Shown: piece by piece, positions 51,069-60,721 of the stretch
Numbering within the stretch: position 1 is the stretch's first letter
Layout: each line of letters begins with the position of its first letter
Assembly (NCBI RefSeq): GCF_950066645.1
Contig: NZ_CATMFB010000003.1
Span: 124,001 to 188,000 of the forward strand
Direction: 5' to 3'
DNA: 64,000 nucleotides
DNA from: an uncultured Thalassolituus sp.
Lineage (GTDB): Bacteria; Pseudomonadota; Gammaproteobacteria; Pseudomonadales; Oceanobacteraceae
Made by a program: the position numbers and the translations under genes
Notes under the pieces: model-generated
Seen by the model: the letters and a program-made list of their open reading frames with translations, nothing else
Databases searched by the model: none
What the model was told of the DNA's origin: nothing

Positions 51069-51638
51069 CGCCTGTCCTTCAAACCGTCCGGCCAGATACT
51101 CCGTTGCCAGTGCAAGGGCCGCGATCGCGCGGCCTTCGTTACACTCGTCAGACGCATACAGCGCAGGTAAGTCAGCCAGCTTCCACGGGACGAGTTCCAG
51201 CGGCTCTGGCTCATCACCTTCGAGCTTCGATGGATACAGATCCCTCACCAACACCACGTCGATGCCGCCCCGCATGTAGCTGGGTGACAGGCTCATTTTC
51301 TTGAGATAGACAAACTCCCGCGCAGCAAAACCAATTTCTTCCTGTAATTCCCGGTTGCAGGCATCGCGCATGGATTCACCGAGATCGATTGCCCCCTTGG
51401 GAAGCGTCAGCGTGTAGTCTTCAACACCACCACCGTATTCCCGGATCAGAGCAACGGTTTCATCGTCGAGCAGGGCAACCATCATCACAGCACCACTGCC
51501 ACCAGGCACCAGACGCTCGTAGGTCCGCTCTACGCCATTACTGAAGCGCAGATCAATCGACTCAACCCGGAACAGGCGACTTTCAGCAACAATGTGGCGC
51601 TGCAGAATCTCAGGTTTTTTATGAGGTTTTTTATCCAT
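51060..51638 (-). CDS. nudE: ADP compounds hydrolase NudE
   Basis: 192 aa. Nudix enzyme cleaving ADP-ribose, NADH and diadenosine polyphosphates. The Nudix box GAIDLGESMRDACNRELQEEIGF fits GX5EX7REUXEEXGU. The N-terminus (PEILQRHIVAESRLFRVESIDLRFSNGVERTYERL) and …LYPSKLEGDEPEPL… align with E. coli NudE (186 aa). It is divergent from yrfG with a gap of about 50 bp, as in the enterobacterial nudE/yrfG neighbourhood. Confidence 0.93.
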   Translation of the reverse strand: MDKKPHKKPEILQRHIVAESRLFRVESIDLRFSNGVERTYERLVPGGSGAVMMVALLDDETVALIREYGGGVEDYTLTLPKGAIDLGESMRDACNRELQEEIGFAAREFVYLKKMSLSPSYMRGGIDVVLVRDLYPSKLEGDEPEPLELVPWKLADLPALYASDECNEGRAIAALALATEYLAGRFEGQALD

Positions 51639-51690
51639 GTCAGCCCTGTTTTAATAGTGGTAAATCGCTGTGACCAAAGAGTATACCCTT

Positions 51691-52347
51691 ATGAGCCTGC
51701 CTGATTGGCAAGAAATTGATACCGTGTTGCTGGATATGGACGGCACCCTGCTGGACCTCCACTTCGATAACTTTTTCTGGCTGGAGCACCTGCCGGGTAA
51801 GTACGCCGAGCATCATGGGCTGAGTGAAGAAGAAGCCCTCGCAGAACTGAACAAAAGCTTTGTCGGGCTGCGCGGCACCCTCAACTGGTACTGCCTGGAC
51901 TACTGGACTGAGCTGACGGGCTTACCTGTCGCTGAACTGAAAAAAGATGTTCAGGAACGTATTGGCTTCCGCCCTCACACGAAGGATTTTCTGGCCCGCC
52001 TGAAAGACATGGGAAAACGCACCGTCATCGTGACCAATGCACACCGTGACAGCGTGGACCTGAAGATGGAACGCACCGGACTCGACCAACTCGTCGACCG
52101 CGTCATCAGCTCGCACGATTATCAGGAACCAAAAGAAAGTCAGGCGTTCTGGGACCACCTGCACCGGGAAGAAAGCTTCAATCCGGCGCGCACACTACTG
52201 ATTGACGACAGTCAGGCTGTGTTAGAATCGGCAGAGAAATGGGGTATCCACTGGCTGCTTACGATTTACCATCCGGACAGTCAGAAAGCACCGAACACAG
52301 ACAGTCGCTTTCCGGGTATCCATCACTTTGATGAAATTAAGTTCTGA
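51691..52347 (+). CDS. yrfG: GMP/IMP nucleotidase YrfG (HAD family)
   Basis: 218 aa. HAD phosphatase motifs: I DMDGTLLDLHFDNFF (the nucleophile Asp and second Asp), II VTNAH, III the Lys in QEPKESQAFW, IV LLIDDSQAVL. The whole sequence aligns with E. coli YrfG, a purine 5'-nucleotidase. The ATG at 51691 gives a start similar in length to E. coli; an in-frame GTG at 51670 would add seven residues. First gene of yrfG-hslR-hslO(-pckA). Confidence 0.92.
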   Translation: MSLPDWQEIDTVLLDMDGTLLDLHFDNFFWLEHLPGKYAEHHGLSEEEALAELNKSFVGLRGTLNWYCLDYWTELTGLPVAELKKDVQERIGFRPHTKDFLARLKDMGKRTVIVTNAHRDSVDLKMERTGLDQLVDRVISSHDYQEPKESQAFWDHLHREESFNPARTLLIDDSQAVLESAEKWGIHWLLTIYHPDSQKAPNTDSRFPGIHHFDEIKF

Positions 52348-52372
52348 AACGAATTCTGCATTGGCAGGGCGC

Positions 52373-52771
52373 ATGAGCGAACAGACACAGAAAATCCGAC
52401 TCGACAAATGGCTCTGGGCCGCACGATTTTTTAAGACTCGTGCTCTAGCCAAAGGCGCAATCGAAGGCGGCAAGGTGCATTACGAAGGTCAGCGCTGCAA
52501 AGTGAGCAAAACCGTCGATGTGGGCGCGAAGCTGACGATCCGACAGGGCTTTGATGAAAAGATCATCGTCATTAAGGCACTCTCTGAACAACGTAAGGGA
52601 GCCCCCGAGGCACGCCTGCTCTACGACGAAACCGCCGAAAGCATCAAAGCACGCATGGATCAGGCTGAACACCGGCGGATCATCCGTGCGTCTCAGGCCG
52701 CCCCCGATCACAAACCCAACAAAAAAGAGCGTCGCGACATGCGCCGCTTTGAACAACACCAGGACTACTAA
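52373..52771 (+). CDS. hslR: Heat-shock RNA-binding protein Hsp15 (HslR)
   Basis: 132 aa. S4 RNA-binding domain IRLDKWLWAARFFKTRALAKGAIEGGKVHYEGQRCKVSKTV, followed by a basic helical tail (…RIIRASQAAPDHKPNKKERRDMRRF…). Hsp15 rescues stalled 50S subunits carrying peptidyl-tRNA. ATG at 52373 is chosen because an AGGG site precedes it; a longer frame from 52328 is not conserved. The stop overlaps the hslO start by 1 nt (TAATG). Confidence 0.94.
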   Translation: MSEQTQKIRLDKWLWAARFFKTRALAKGAIEGGKVHYEGQRCKVSKTVDVGAKLTIRQGFDEKIIVIKALSEQRKGAPEARLLYDETAESIKARMDQAEHRRIIRASQAAPDHKPNKKERRDMRRFEQHQDY

Positions 52772-53619
52772 TGAGCAACAGCGCCGACTCTCTGCAACGG
52801 TTCAGCTTTGATCACACCGCAATCCGGGGTGAATTAACCCACCTCAACACCAGCTACCGCGATGTCCTTAAACGTCACAACTACCCGCCTGTAGTGGCGC
52901 GGGCAGTCGGTGAACTGATGGCTGCTACGGCACTGCTGAGTGGCAGTCTCAAATTCGCCGGCCGACTGACCCTGCAGATCCGCCTGACGGGCAACATCAC
53001 CCTGCTTCAGGCCGAAACCAACGAAAAAGGGCAACTGCGAGCAATCGCACGCTATGACGACCTGGCCGAGCAGAGCGAGCTGAAAGTGACTGACGGGCAG
53101 ATGATTATCACCATCGAGCCGGAAGTAGGACAGCGCTACCAGGGCATTACCCTGATCAGCGGTGGCAATGTGGCCGGCGCACTGGAAGATTACTTCCAGC
53201 AGTCAGAGCAGTTGGGCAGTCGTTTCTGGCTGACCTGTGATGGCGAGAATGCCGCCGGATTCATGCTGCAGCAGATGCCATCGGCAGAAGGCGACGATCC
53301 CGATGCCTGGGACCGCCTTGGACATCTTGCCAGCACGATGAAAGACGAAGAGCTGCTGCACCTGAATAATGATGTTCTGCTGCACCGCCTGTATCACGAA
53401 GAGCAGGTACGGATTTATCCGGCAAGCGCGCTGAGTTTCTTCTGCACCTGCTCAAAAGACCGGATTGGCAATGCACTGCACCAGCTGGGTAAAGCCGAAC
53501 TGCAGAGTATCCTCGACGAACAGAGTAAAGTAACCATCAGTTGTGAGTTCTGCCAGCAGGCGTACAGTTTCGATCAGGCTCAGGTCGACGAGCTGTTTCC
53601 CGAAGAGAAACTCCAGTAA
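52771..53619 (+). CDS. hslO: Redox-regulated chaperone Hsp33 (HslO)
   Basis: 282 aa. A cytosolic holdase activated by oxidation. The four zinc-binding cysteines are visible near the C-terminus as CTC (about residue 230) and CEFC (about residue 260). The N-terminal domain has SGSLKFAGRLTLQIRL and the DGENAAGFMLQQMP region. Coupled to hslR. A possible hairpin without a T tract lies just downstream. Confidence 0.95.
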   Translation: MSNSADSLQRFSFDHTAIRGELTHLNTSYRDVLKRHNYPPVVARAVGELMAATALLSGSLKFAGRLTLQIRLTGNITLLQAETNEKGQLRAIARYDDLAEQSELKVTDGQMIITIEPEVGQRYQGITLISGGNVAGALEDYFQQSEQLGSRFWLTCDGENAAGFMLQQMPSAEGDDPDAWDRLGHLASTMKDEELLHLNNDVLLHRLYHEEQVRIYPASALSFFCTCSKDRIGNALHQLGKAELQSILDEQSKVTISCEFCQQAYSFDQAQVDELFPEEKLQ

Positions 53620-53663
53620 CAACAAAGGCTTAGCCCGTCAGGTCAAAAAGCGACCAACGGGGC

Positions 53664-53692
53664 TTAGCGTCAGCCGGTTTTTCTGGCATAAT
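53664..53692 (+). promoter_or_regulatory. Putative promoter of pckA
   Basis: TTAGCG (53664-53669), spacer 17, CATAAT (53687-53692). The -35 is weak. It lies about 110 nt before the pckA ATG, leaving a long leader. Confidence 0.3.
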
Positions 53693-53802
53693 TGCCGGCC
53701 TTAATTTTTGGGCTCGCCCGGGCACCCTTCAGGGCGGTTATTGAGATACAGGGTATGGCCACAAGCCGTACGTAATTTACGAGGACCCTACGGGGCACCG
53801 AT

Positions 53803-55335
53803 ATGACTGTTTACACCGATTTATCCACTCCTTTCCTGGTAGAACAAGCCATCGCCCGCGGCGAAGGTGAACTGCAGGACAACGGCGCACTGGTTGTTAA
53901 GACTGGCAAGCGTACCGGCCGCTCTCCGATGGACCGTTTCATTGTTGAAGAGCCAAGCAGCAAAGACGCGATCGACTGGGGCAACATCAACCGCCCGTTC
54001 GATGCAGAGAAGTTCGATGCTCTGTGGGAGCGGGTGGAAGAATACGTTTCTGGCCAGGACAGTTTCGTATCTATGGTGCACGTCGGTTCCGATCCTCAGC
54101 ACTACCTGCCGGTTAAAATGACCACTCAGACTGCATGGCAGAACCTGTTTGGCCGCAACCTCTTCATCCGTCCGGATAACTACAACCCATCCAACAAAGA
54201 AGAATGGCAGATTCTGAACGCTGCTGGCTTCGAGTGTGTGCCTGAGCGTGACGGCACCAACTCTGATGGTTGTGTGATCATCAACTTTGCACAGCGCAAA
54301 GTTCTGCTGGCAGGCATGCGCTACGCTGGCGAAATGAAGAAAGCGATGTTCTCTGTACAGAACTTCCTGCTGCCAGAAAAAGACGTTCTGCCAATGCACT
54401 GCTCGGCTAACGTTGGCGAAGACGGCGATACCTGCCTGTTCTTCGGTCTGTCTGGTACTGGTAAGACCACACTGTCTGCTGACCCAGAGCGTTTCCTGAT
54501 CGGTGACGACGAGCACGGCTGGGGCAAAGGTACTGTCTTCAACATCGAAGGCGGCTGCTACGCGAAAACCATCGATCTGTCTCAGAAGAATGAGCCAATC
54601 ATCTGGAACGCGATCAAGTTCGGCGCCATCGTTGAGAACGTTGTTATCGACGAAAACACCCGTACTGCGGATTACACCGACGTCAGCCTGACTGAAAACG
54701 GTCGCTGTGCTTACCCGCTGACTCACGTTGAGAAGCGTGTTGAAGAAAACATGGCTGGCGAGCCAAAAGCAGTAATCTTCCTGACCTGCGACATGACCGG
54801 TGTTCTGCCACCTGTTTCTGTACTGACGAAAGAACAGGCTGCTTATCACTTCCTGTCTGGTTACACCGCTCTGGTAGGCTCTACCGAAATGGGTGGTTCT
54901 AAAGGCCTGAAGTCTACGTTCTCTACCTGCTTCGGTGCACCTTTCTTCCCACGTCCAGCTGGCGTTTACGCTGAACTGCTGATGAAGCGTGTGACTGAAT
55001 TCGGTTCTCAGGTATACCTGGTGAACACGGGTTGGACCGGCGGTCCTAACGGTGGCGGCGGTGAGCGTTTCAGCATCCCGACGACCCGTGCCGTTATTGC
55101 AGCCATCCAGTCTGGCGCTCTGCGTGACGTGGCGACCGAAACTCTGCCTATCTTCGGTCTGGAAGTTCCAACAGAACTGCCAGGCGTTGAGACCAAACTG
55201 CTGAACCCGACTCAGGCATGGGCAAACGCCTCTGACTGGGAAGGTGCTGCGAAAAACCTGGCAGGTCAGTTCGTCGAAAACTTCAAGAAGTACGACGTAT
55301 CTGACGCCATCGTGAACGCAGGTCCTAAGCTGTAA
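53803..55335 (+). CDS. pckA: Phosphoenolpyruvate carboxykinase (ATP)
   Basis: 510 aa. Converts oxaloacetate and ATP to PEP in gluconeogenesis. Seen: the substrate motif [17 protein letters not shown], Walker-A-like [16 protein letters not shown], kinase-2 LIGDDEHGW, and [29 protein letters not shown] with [10 protein letters not shown]. Somewhat shorter than E. coli PckA (540 aa), mainly at the N-terminus. Codon use is strongly biased, as for a highly expressed gene. Follows hslO as in enterobacteria. Its last 132 coding nt and terminator are duplicated at 60573-60750. Confidence 0.96.
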   Translation: MTVYTDLSTPFLVEQAIARGEGELQDNGALVVKTGKRTGRSPMDRFIVEEPSSKDAIDWGNINRPFDAEKFDALWERVEEYVSGQDSFVSMVHVGSDPQHYLPVKMTTQTAWQNLFGRNLFIRPDNYNPSNKEEWQILNAAGFECVPERDGTNSDGCVIINFAQRKVLLAGMRYAGEMKKAMFSVQNFLLPEKDVLPMHCSANVGEDGDTCLFFGLSGTGKTTLSADPERFLIGDDEHGWGKGTVFNIEGGCYAKTIDLSQKNEPIIWNAIKFGAIVENVVIDENTRTADYTDVSLTENGRCAYPLTHVEKRVEENMAGEPKAVIFLTCDMTGVLPPVSVLTKEQAAYHFLSGYTALVGSTEMGGSKGLKSTFSTCFGAPFFPRPAGVYAELLMKRVTEFGSQVYLVNTGWTGGPNGGGGERFSIPTTRAVIAAIQSGALRDVATETLPIFGLEVPTELPGVETKLLNPTQAWANASDWEGAAKNLAGQFVENFKKYDVSDAIVNAGPKL

Positions 55336-55381
55336 GCTGACCTCTTCGCGATAAAAAGGGCGCTTCGGCGCCCTTTTTTGT
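55204..55381 (+). repeat. pckA 3'-end direct repeat, copy 1 (intact)
   Basis: 178 bp covering the last 132 nt of pckA plus the terminator. Aligned by eye, it matches 60573-60750 over the same length without gaps, with 10 differences (about 94% identity). Confidence 0.95.
55353..55379 (+). terminator. Terminator of pckA
   Basis: AAAGGGCGC-TTCG-GCGCCCTTT with A residues before and six T residues after; strong, probably bidirectional, 18 nt after the pckA stop. Confidence 0.92.
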
Positions 55382-55513
55382 GTCTGTCATATTCGAACCT
55401 AACTACTCTGACAATCTCTCAGCATCGCTATACATACCCCATATGGGGGATGTTGTACCGTCATGCCAGCATTAAACTCATGCCTGTCAATGATAAGCAG
55501 GGAGCATCAGCCA

Positions 55514-56404
55514 ATGTTGTTCAGCGTCGCAAACTACCGTGGAACTTTTGCGAGCCTGATAATTTGTTTCTCAGTTATGGATGCTAAAGCGGAGGTAGAA
55601 ACGCGCACAGGGCAGCGGCTAGGTTACTCCTACATTGGTTTCGGCTCGGAGCAGGTTGATTATAGGGAAGAGGACGAAAATCTACTGGATACTGGACTGG
55701 GGCTCCAAACAGCAGCTTCCACTACGCAGCTCTTTCAGCGAAGCGGTGGGTACGTTGCACACAACTCGGGTTGGGGCTTTTACATCCAGACCGAGGCCAC
55801 GATAGGCAACGAAGCAAGTAAAGAGACGTGGAAGATTAATGGCACAACAGTTCAGCAAAACTCATTTACGCTGAAGCGTAACGAACTTCGGATACTTGTT
55901 TCAAAACAGGTATCTACATCTCATGCATTTCTGTTCGGCGGCTCGTTACAAGACCTGAGCTTCAGCCGCTTCGACTGGGTTCTTACCAATCAGGATGAGT
56001 TTCAGGTAGCAATATCTGAAGGATCAGTCTCAGAAGACATATTTAAACTATTTGCCTATGCAGGCTATGAGATTGGAGAGTTTTACCTCGAGGAAAAATG
56101 CGGTTGGAACTGGCAGATTCAACTACTTGCTGGAATTCCCATATATAGCCAGACCCTGAACACGAGCTATGGCGCCGATACGATAAATGGCGGATTCGAT
56201 GGATACCACTTCGAGCTGACGGGCTCGGTCGGTTATCACCTTTCCAGGAATTTCCTGCTAGGCCTTTCATTAAAAAATGCATATGAAGATCAGAAAGAAA
56301 TTGAACAGAAAAATCAGAAAAGCAACGGTGTTATAAAACGCTCACTTCCTGAAAATTCACTAACCATTATGCAGCCTTCAGTGACATTTTACTGGTCTTT
56401 CTGA
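55514..56404 (+). CDS. Putative outer-membrane beta-barrel protein (island)
   Basis: 296 aa from the ATG at 55514, chosen because it gives a signal peptide (MLFSVANYRGTFASLIICFSVMDAKA) and has an AGGGAG site about 10 nt upstream; a longer frame starts at 55463. The mature part is beta-rich with many aromatic residues (GYSYIGFGSEQVDY, HAFLFGGSLQDLSFSRFDW, YHFELTGSVGYHLSRNFLLGLSLKNAY) and ends SVTFYWSF, a terminal Phe typical of BAM substrates. Family not recognised. It ends 24 nt before the large lipoprotein gene, so the two are probably one operon. Confidence 0.72.
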   Translation: MLFSVANYRGTFASLIICFSVMDAKAEVETRTGQRLGYSYIGFGSEQVDYREEDENLLDTGLGLQTAASTTQLFQRSGGYVAHNSGWGFYIQTEATIGNEASKETWKINGTTVQQNSFTLKRNELRILVSKQVSTSHAFLFGGSLQDLSFSRFDWVLTNQDEFQVAISEGSVSEDIFKLFAYAGYEIGEFYLEEKCGWNWQIQLLAGIPIYSQTLNTSYGADTINGGFDGYHFELTGSVGYHLSRNFLLGLSLKNAYEDQKEIEQKNQKSNGVIKRSLPENSLTIMQPSVTFYWSF

Positions 56405-56428
56405 CTGATTCGTTATCGGGAGTATATT

Positions 56429-59326
56429 ATGAAAAATTCAAAAATACTAAAACCACTGGTTTTAATTCTGTCCAGCCTAGCTATCACTGCTTGCGGAGGT
56501 AAAGGAGGAGAAGAAAAAGATGATGAAAGAACCCAACCCGCCCCTTCCGACTTAGCAGAAAATGCTGTTCTAGCCCCTTCATCCACACCAGTATTTAATT
56601 TATCTGGTGTGGTTACGCTGATGGAATATGATCAGGTGGTTGATCAGAAAGAAGTAACCAACTCCTCCTTCACACTGGGAAGTCAGACAGCTTCGCTTAA
56701 ATCAAAAAGTACTTTATCGATTATCGGGAACAGTAACTTGCTAGGGATTGATGAGGACGGAAACACAGTTTTTCCCGTATCTAATATTGAACCCCTACTT
56801 GTAGATTATACAATTCTCAGCCCGGATAATAATAGACTGTATATCGCTATCAACTCCGATTCATACGATAACTCATCTATTGCCAGTTCAATATACATCA
56901 ATGGCTACGACTTAAGGTCACCACTTATAGGCCCAACACTAACCAGCACAATTCCTCTAACTCCATCTGAGTTTGAAGCAATGTACCCCAATGGGAGTTG
57001 GTTATTTGGTTATGGGAATGACGATAGTACATGTGCTGGAGTATTAACCACAGATCAGACCTGCCTAGAAACACTAGACATATGGGTCGATTCAGAAACT
57101 CGTCACCAATACAATCTCAAGCCCATACTAGAAAGCCTTCAGGCTACTATTCTGAACGATTACGTCAGTTGTTCTCTTGTAGCGATTGACCGACTCAATG
57201 GAGATATTGACTGCGTAGGAGGTTCTGAAGTAATCGATGCAGAACTGAACTTTTTGTATCAAAGCTTCCCTATTCAACTCAGAACAGCGAAATTCAAGCC
57301 AAGAGATACTTATGAAAGCGAACTTGACGCATATGAGGAAATACGCTCAGGCCTAAAACCCCTGCAATTCGACGATGCAGGAAATTTGTATTCGGTAACC
57401 AGACACTATGATAGTAACAACGTTAGTTATAGAGAAGAGCTCACAAAAATCACTCCGACACATAGCTTAGAACAAGTTATCAGCCTTGATTCAATAGATG
57501 TTGATAGCTTTCTTGCAATGGCAAATGGCGATATCGCTGCAAATCTGAGCGGAAGTAATAACGGCATTTTTCTCATTCAAGATGGAGATATTATTAAGGT
57601 AGATGATTCATACACTTTCAAATCAGATACCGGCTCGACTCTCATTATCGATGGTTATTTAGTAGAACCCCGGGACGATGGCGGATTCGCCCGAACCCCT
57701 CTTTCCTGGGACGGTCGTTCTCTTAATGAGTTCTATTTAGATGACGAAGGCTTCCTTTTTGGTTGCCTGAGAGATAAAGGCTATGTTCGCGTTCTTCCAT
57801 TTGATGATCATGTCTCAATTCCATCGGAAGATTACTCATGTGACATAGGCATAATTTCTCAGGGACACCATGTCAGAGAAATGGAAATCGGTATCGGAAA
57901 TTTGGGAACAACTGAAATTATTGAGATTACACGCCTGTCTGATGGTTTAATTTATAACATATTCGAAGAGGAAGACTACACGAACGCAGATCGTTACAAC
58001 ATCACCAACATTGCCTATGGCGCGAATAAGGTGATTTTTTCCGCAGACCGAACTACCTCTCCCGTGGGCACGATACTTGGGGAAATCGACATTCAAAAGC
58101 TCTCCCGAGGGTTAACTCCTGATGAATACATGACTTTAACTGACGTCAATTCCTCTACAGCCGCCAGCAACACGGTGAGAAAAATTACCCCCTTACCTAT
58201 AATCGAGCCAACCTCGACGGCATCGGCTCCTAAAATCAGTGAAGTTTATTTTAATGATACGGAACACAGCCATATAGGTTTCGAGTTCTCTGAATTCATG
58301 GACAAAGCTTCCGTTATTGATAGCCTCTCGTTACAAGAAAGCCAGATCGACGTAGAGTATATTCCATTCTGGGGCTATAAGAAGCTGTATCTACTAGCAG
58401 ATACCGACGGCCTGGAAGACAACAACAGTGATGGCACTGTCGATAGCAACGACTATAAAGCCTACCAGGCAGGGAAAAACTATGATGTAGTCTTCGATAT
58501 TAACACCGCGATGGATGTTAGCGGGCGCTTAATGTCGACCAACACCAGCCCCAACAGTAACCACGCTCTGACCTTTGCCCCTCGTTCGGCATTTTACGCT
58601 GCATACTCTACGGAGCTTAATAGTCACGCTGCAAAATTGCGCAAAAGTGCGGGGTCCTTAGTCGACCCGTATAGTGATTCAAACAATTACAGAGCATATT
58701 GGAATCTTAGTCCTGGCTCTTTTTACGCTTCCAGAGCATATAAAGTAATACAGTTGACTGAATCGTTAGATGCTGACGACCGCCCACTCGCACGAGCAAA
58801 CTATCGCATTGAATTGACTATCGATTGCCACAGCGGTGACTATGGGCTTGGTTTAAGGGATGCCGATATCACCGCGACTGACTCATATTTTTCATACTAC
58901 TGGAGTAGTGAAAGTGAAGTAAAGGGATTCAGTTGGGGTTGCTCGCGTATGCAGGGCTCCATTTACAGCTCAGGATACAGTGACCAATCTACATCAACCT
59001 TACTAGCAGAAGGAGTGAAGCAGATACGGATTGATATTTTCGACTCAACTATGAACTTTTATGTGTTTAACATTGATTCGAATAGTTATGAATCCTTGCT
59101 ATACAGCGACGATGCTCCAACTATTGATGGCATTGCCGATTTGTGGCTTGCGAGTAATGGTTCCGAACACCAGACTCTCGACAATCTCAGAATCACCCAC
59201 CTGACAAAAGACGGTAGCGGAAACCTTGTAGAAGGCGATGTGTTTGCAGAGACAGATTTTGAAGACCTTATTGATCCATTCGGCGCGTTCTCCAGCATGA
59301 GAATCCCGGCGACAAACGAACTCTAA
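56429..59326 (+). CDS. Large lipoprotein of unknown function (965 aa)
   Basis: The N-terminus MKNSKILKPLVLILSSLAITACGGKGGEE has a lipobox (ITAC, Cys at about 22); the +2/+3 glycines favour outer-membrane sorting. The rest is soluble, rich in D, S, N and Y. Near residues 600-680 …PKISEVYFNDTEHSHIGFEFSEFMDKASV… resembles an Ig-like (SbsA/Big-5) module, and LEDNNSDGTVDSNDY is a calcium-binding-like loop. The C-terminal 250 residues look like a jelly-roll (…ASRAYKVIQLTESL…RIELTIDCHSGDYGLGLRD…). Function unknown; probably a surface-exposed partner of the barrel encoded upstream. GGGAG precedes the ATG. Confidence 0.78.
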   Translation: MKNSKILKPLVLILSSLAITACGGKGGEEKDDERTQPAPSDLAENAVLAPSSTPVFNLSGVVTLMEYDQVVDQKEVTNSSFTLGSQTASLKSKSTLSIIGNSNLLGIDEDGNTVFPVSNIEPLLVDYTILSPDNNRLYIAINSDSYDNSSIASSIYINGYDLRSPLIGPTLTSTIPLTPSEFEAMYPNGSWLFGYGNDDSTCAGVLTTDQTCLETLDIWVDSETRHQYNLKPILESLQATILNDYVSCSLVAIDRLNGDIDCVGGSEVIDAELNFLYQSFPIQLRTAKFKPRDTYESELDAYEEIRSGLKPLQFDDAGNLYSVTRHYDSNNVSYREELTKITPTHSLEQVISLDSIDVDSFLAMANGDIAANLSGSNNGIFLIQDGDIIKVDDSYTFKSDTGSTLIIDGYLVEPRDDGGFARTPLSWDGRSLNEFYLDDEGFLFGCLRDKGYVRVLPFDDHVSIPSEDYSCDIGIISQGHHVREMEIGIGNLGTTEIIEITRLSDGLIYNIFEEEDYTNADRYNITNIAYGANKVIFSADRTTSPVGTILGEIDIQKLSRGLTPDEYMTLTDVNSSTAASNTVRKITPLPIIEPTSTASAPKISEVYFNDTEHSHIGFEFSEFMDKASVIDSLSLQESQIDVEYIPFWGYKKLYLLADTDGLEDNNSDGTVDSNDYKAYQAGKNYDVVFDINTAMDVSGRLMSTNTSPNSNHALTFAPRSAFYAAYSTELNSHAAKLRKSAGSLVDPYSDSNNYRAYWNLSPGSFYASRAYKVIQLTESLDADDRPLARANYRIELTIDCHSGDYGLGLRDADITATDSYFSYYWSSESEVKGFSWGCSRMQGSIYSSGYSDQSTSTLLAEGVKQIRIDIFDSTMNFYVFNIDSNSYESLLYSDDAPTIDGIADLWLASNGSEHQTLDNLRITHLTKDGSGNLVEGDVFAETDFEDLIDPFGAFSSMRIPATNEL

Positions 59327-59351
59327 GCGCAACTTCGATGATGGTAATAAT

Positions 59352-59375
59352 GGCTCCCGACGTAAGGGGGCCTTT
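59352..59375 (+). terminator. Probable terminator of the island lipoprotein gene
   Basis: GGCTCCC (59352-59358) pairs with GGGGGCC (59366-59372), one G-T pair, followed by TTT. The T tract is short. It touches the end of the convergent regulator gene. Confidence 0.5.
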
Positions 59376-60496
59376 CATAGTCGAAAAATTGTCAGAACTT
59401 TTGCGACCAGTGCCGCCTGATGGCTGGTCCCGGTTTTACTTAAACAGGATTTAATCTGCTTTCGGGCAGTATCTACGCTGGTCTGACGCTTTTCAGCAAT
59501 CTGATGTGTTGTCAGGCCACGACACAGTTCTTTCACTACACAGGCTTCAGCCGGTGTCAGTGAATACATCCGGATCAAGGCGGCTTGATCGACTTCAGCC
59601 TCAGACCTTGGGTATTGAACAGTGAGTAGGTAAGCCGGTACCGAGTGCTGTCCTATGGCTGATGTAAACTGATAACGGGTTGGCTTAACATTGATCCTGA
59701 GTAACGACCCGTTATAAGGATGATAATAATCAGAAGGATACGGTTGAGAATGACTTTCTGGCTGGTTCAGCTGGCAAAAAATTGTATCTCGCAACGCTGG
59801 GTCACTTATACGAAGATGTCTTCCATTTTGACGGATGACCGATACTGCTGACAGCATTTCATCCCAGTGAGCGTTGGAATGCAGTATCTCACCGCGACGA
59901 CTGATAATTGCCTGCGATGTTTCAGTGTGCTCTATCAGATTAGTCAGATTCAGATTTGTCGATCGAACAGAACTGATTTCACGAGCAAAAGTGAGAGCTC
60001 TGACAATATGAGGTACGACTCTATTCGCAGCTCTGACAGTAGTGGTCGAATATTGACCAAAGTGGTCATTACGCATAATGCCGATTTCAGTATGCAACCC
60101 TGTCGATGGATCTTGAATAAGGCAACCCATCGAGTGCCGGATATCTACGGGCCTGGCAAAGTCGTTATATATTTCGCTGCGTAGAAACTGCTTGTCATCA
60201 TACACGGTATGACTCGGGTGGAACGTGTTGAGAGCCTTTTCGAGCAATCCCTGACTCCACACATCCACTTGATAGAAATGCTCTTGATATCGTTCAAAGT
60301 GTTGATTTTCAAAGCCTTTTTCAACAAAGGTAATCGGGCTTTCGAACAATGAATTTCGTTCGGCGATAAATATATGAGTCGAAGACAAGTAGGCATTAAG
60401 GTACTCGAGCATTTCCTGCCATTTTTCGCTATCAGTGGCAGAGTCATACAGGCAATCTAACAATTCTTCATATCGCATAGGATCGAGGTCATCCAA
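59375..60496 (-). CDS. LuxR-type HTH transcriptional regulator (island)
   Basis: 373 aa. The C-terminus (about 305-373) is a LuxR/GerE helix-turn-helix: YSLTPAEACVVKELCRGLTTHQIAEKRQTSVDTARKQIKSCLSKTGTSHQAALV. The N-terminal 170 residues (…LLDCLYDSATDSEKWQEMLEYLN…) belong to a sensor type common in solo LuxR-like regulators, followed by a PAS-like segment (ETSQAIISRRGEILHSNAHWDEML). It is not the acyl-homoserine-lactone domain of LuxR/LasR. Convergent with the lipoprotein gene, which it may control (inference). Confidence 0.85.
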   Translation of the reverse strand: MDDLDPMRYEELLDCLYDSATDSEKWQEMLEYLNAYLSSTHIFIAERNSLFESPITFVEKGFENQHFERYQEHFYQVDVWSQGLLEKALNTFHPSHTVYDDKQFLRSEIYNDFARPVDIRHSMGCLIQDPSTGLHTEIGIMRNDHFGQYSTTTVRAANRVVPHIVRALTFAREISSVRSTNLNLTNLIEHTETSQAIISRRGEILHSNAHWDEMLSAVSVIRQNGRHLRISDPALRDTIFCQLNQPESHSQPYPSDYYHPYNGSLLRINVKPTRYQFTSAIGQHSVPAYLLTVQYPRSEAEVDQAALIRMYSLTPAEACVVKELCRGLTTHQIAEKRQTSVDTARKQIKSCLSKTGTSHQAALVAKVLTIFRL

Positions 60497-60572
60497 TGAA
60501 TTCGTCCAATATTGACGTTATCTCTGCAGGAGCAGTATGCCAAGGCCCATATGAACAGAAATTAATCTGAGT

Positions 60573-60704
60573 AACCCAACTCAGGCATGGGCAAACGCCT
60601 CTGAGTAGGAAGGTGGTGCGAAAAACCTGGCAGCTCAGTTCGTTGAAAACTTCAAGAAGTACGACGTATCTGACGCTATCGTGAACGCAGGTCCTAAGCT
60701 GTAA
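60573..60704 (+). pseudogene. pckA C-terminal remnant
   Basis: Reading in the pckA frame gives [11 protein letters not shown][19 protein letters not shown]… to the normal …NAGPKL and TAA. Thus the last 43 codons of pckA are duplicated, with an in-frame TAG in place of the Trp codon at 60604-60606. There is no start codon or 5' part; not expressed as protein. Confidence 0.92.
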
Positions 60705-60721
60705 GCTAACCTCTTCACGAT

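Larger units (their letters stand above)
55382..60572. mobile_element. Putative genomic island between duplicated pckA 3' ends
   Basis: About 5.2 kb lying between the two 178-bp repeats. It carries an outer-membrane barrel gene, a large lipoprotein gene and a convergent LuxR-type regulator, and looks more AT-rich than pckA and the flanking backbone genes. The repeat arrangement is what remains when an element inserts at a gene's 3' end and supplies a replacement end, but no integrase or transposase gene is visible, so mobility is inferred. Confidence 0.55.

Noticed and set aside
53628-53675. Hairpin between hslO and pckA as a terminator
   Set aside because: An imperfect stem (AGCCCGT…ACGGGGCT with an inner GGTC/GACC) exists but has no T tract; not called.
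53821-54849. 342-aa open frame antisense to pckA
   Set aside because: Shadow frame caused by the codon bias of pckA; composition is atypical and there is no start signal.
59375-60496. Acyl-homoserine-lactone receptor of the LuxR/LasR type
   Set aside because: The HTH is LuxR-type, but the N-terminal region does not show the conserved autoinducer-binding residues, and no luxI gene is present.
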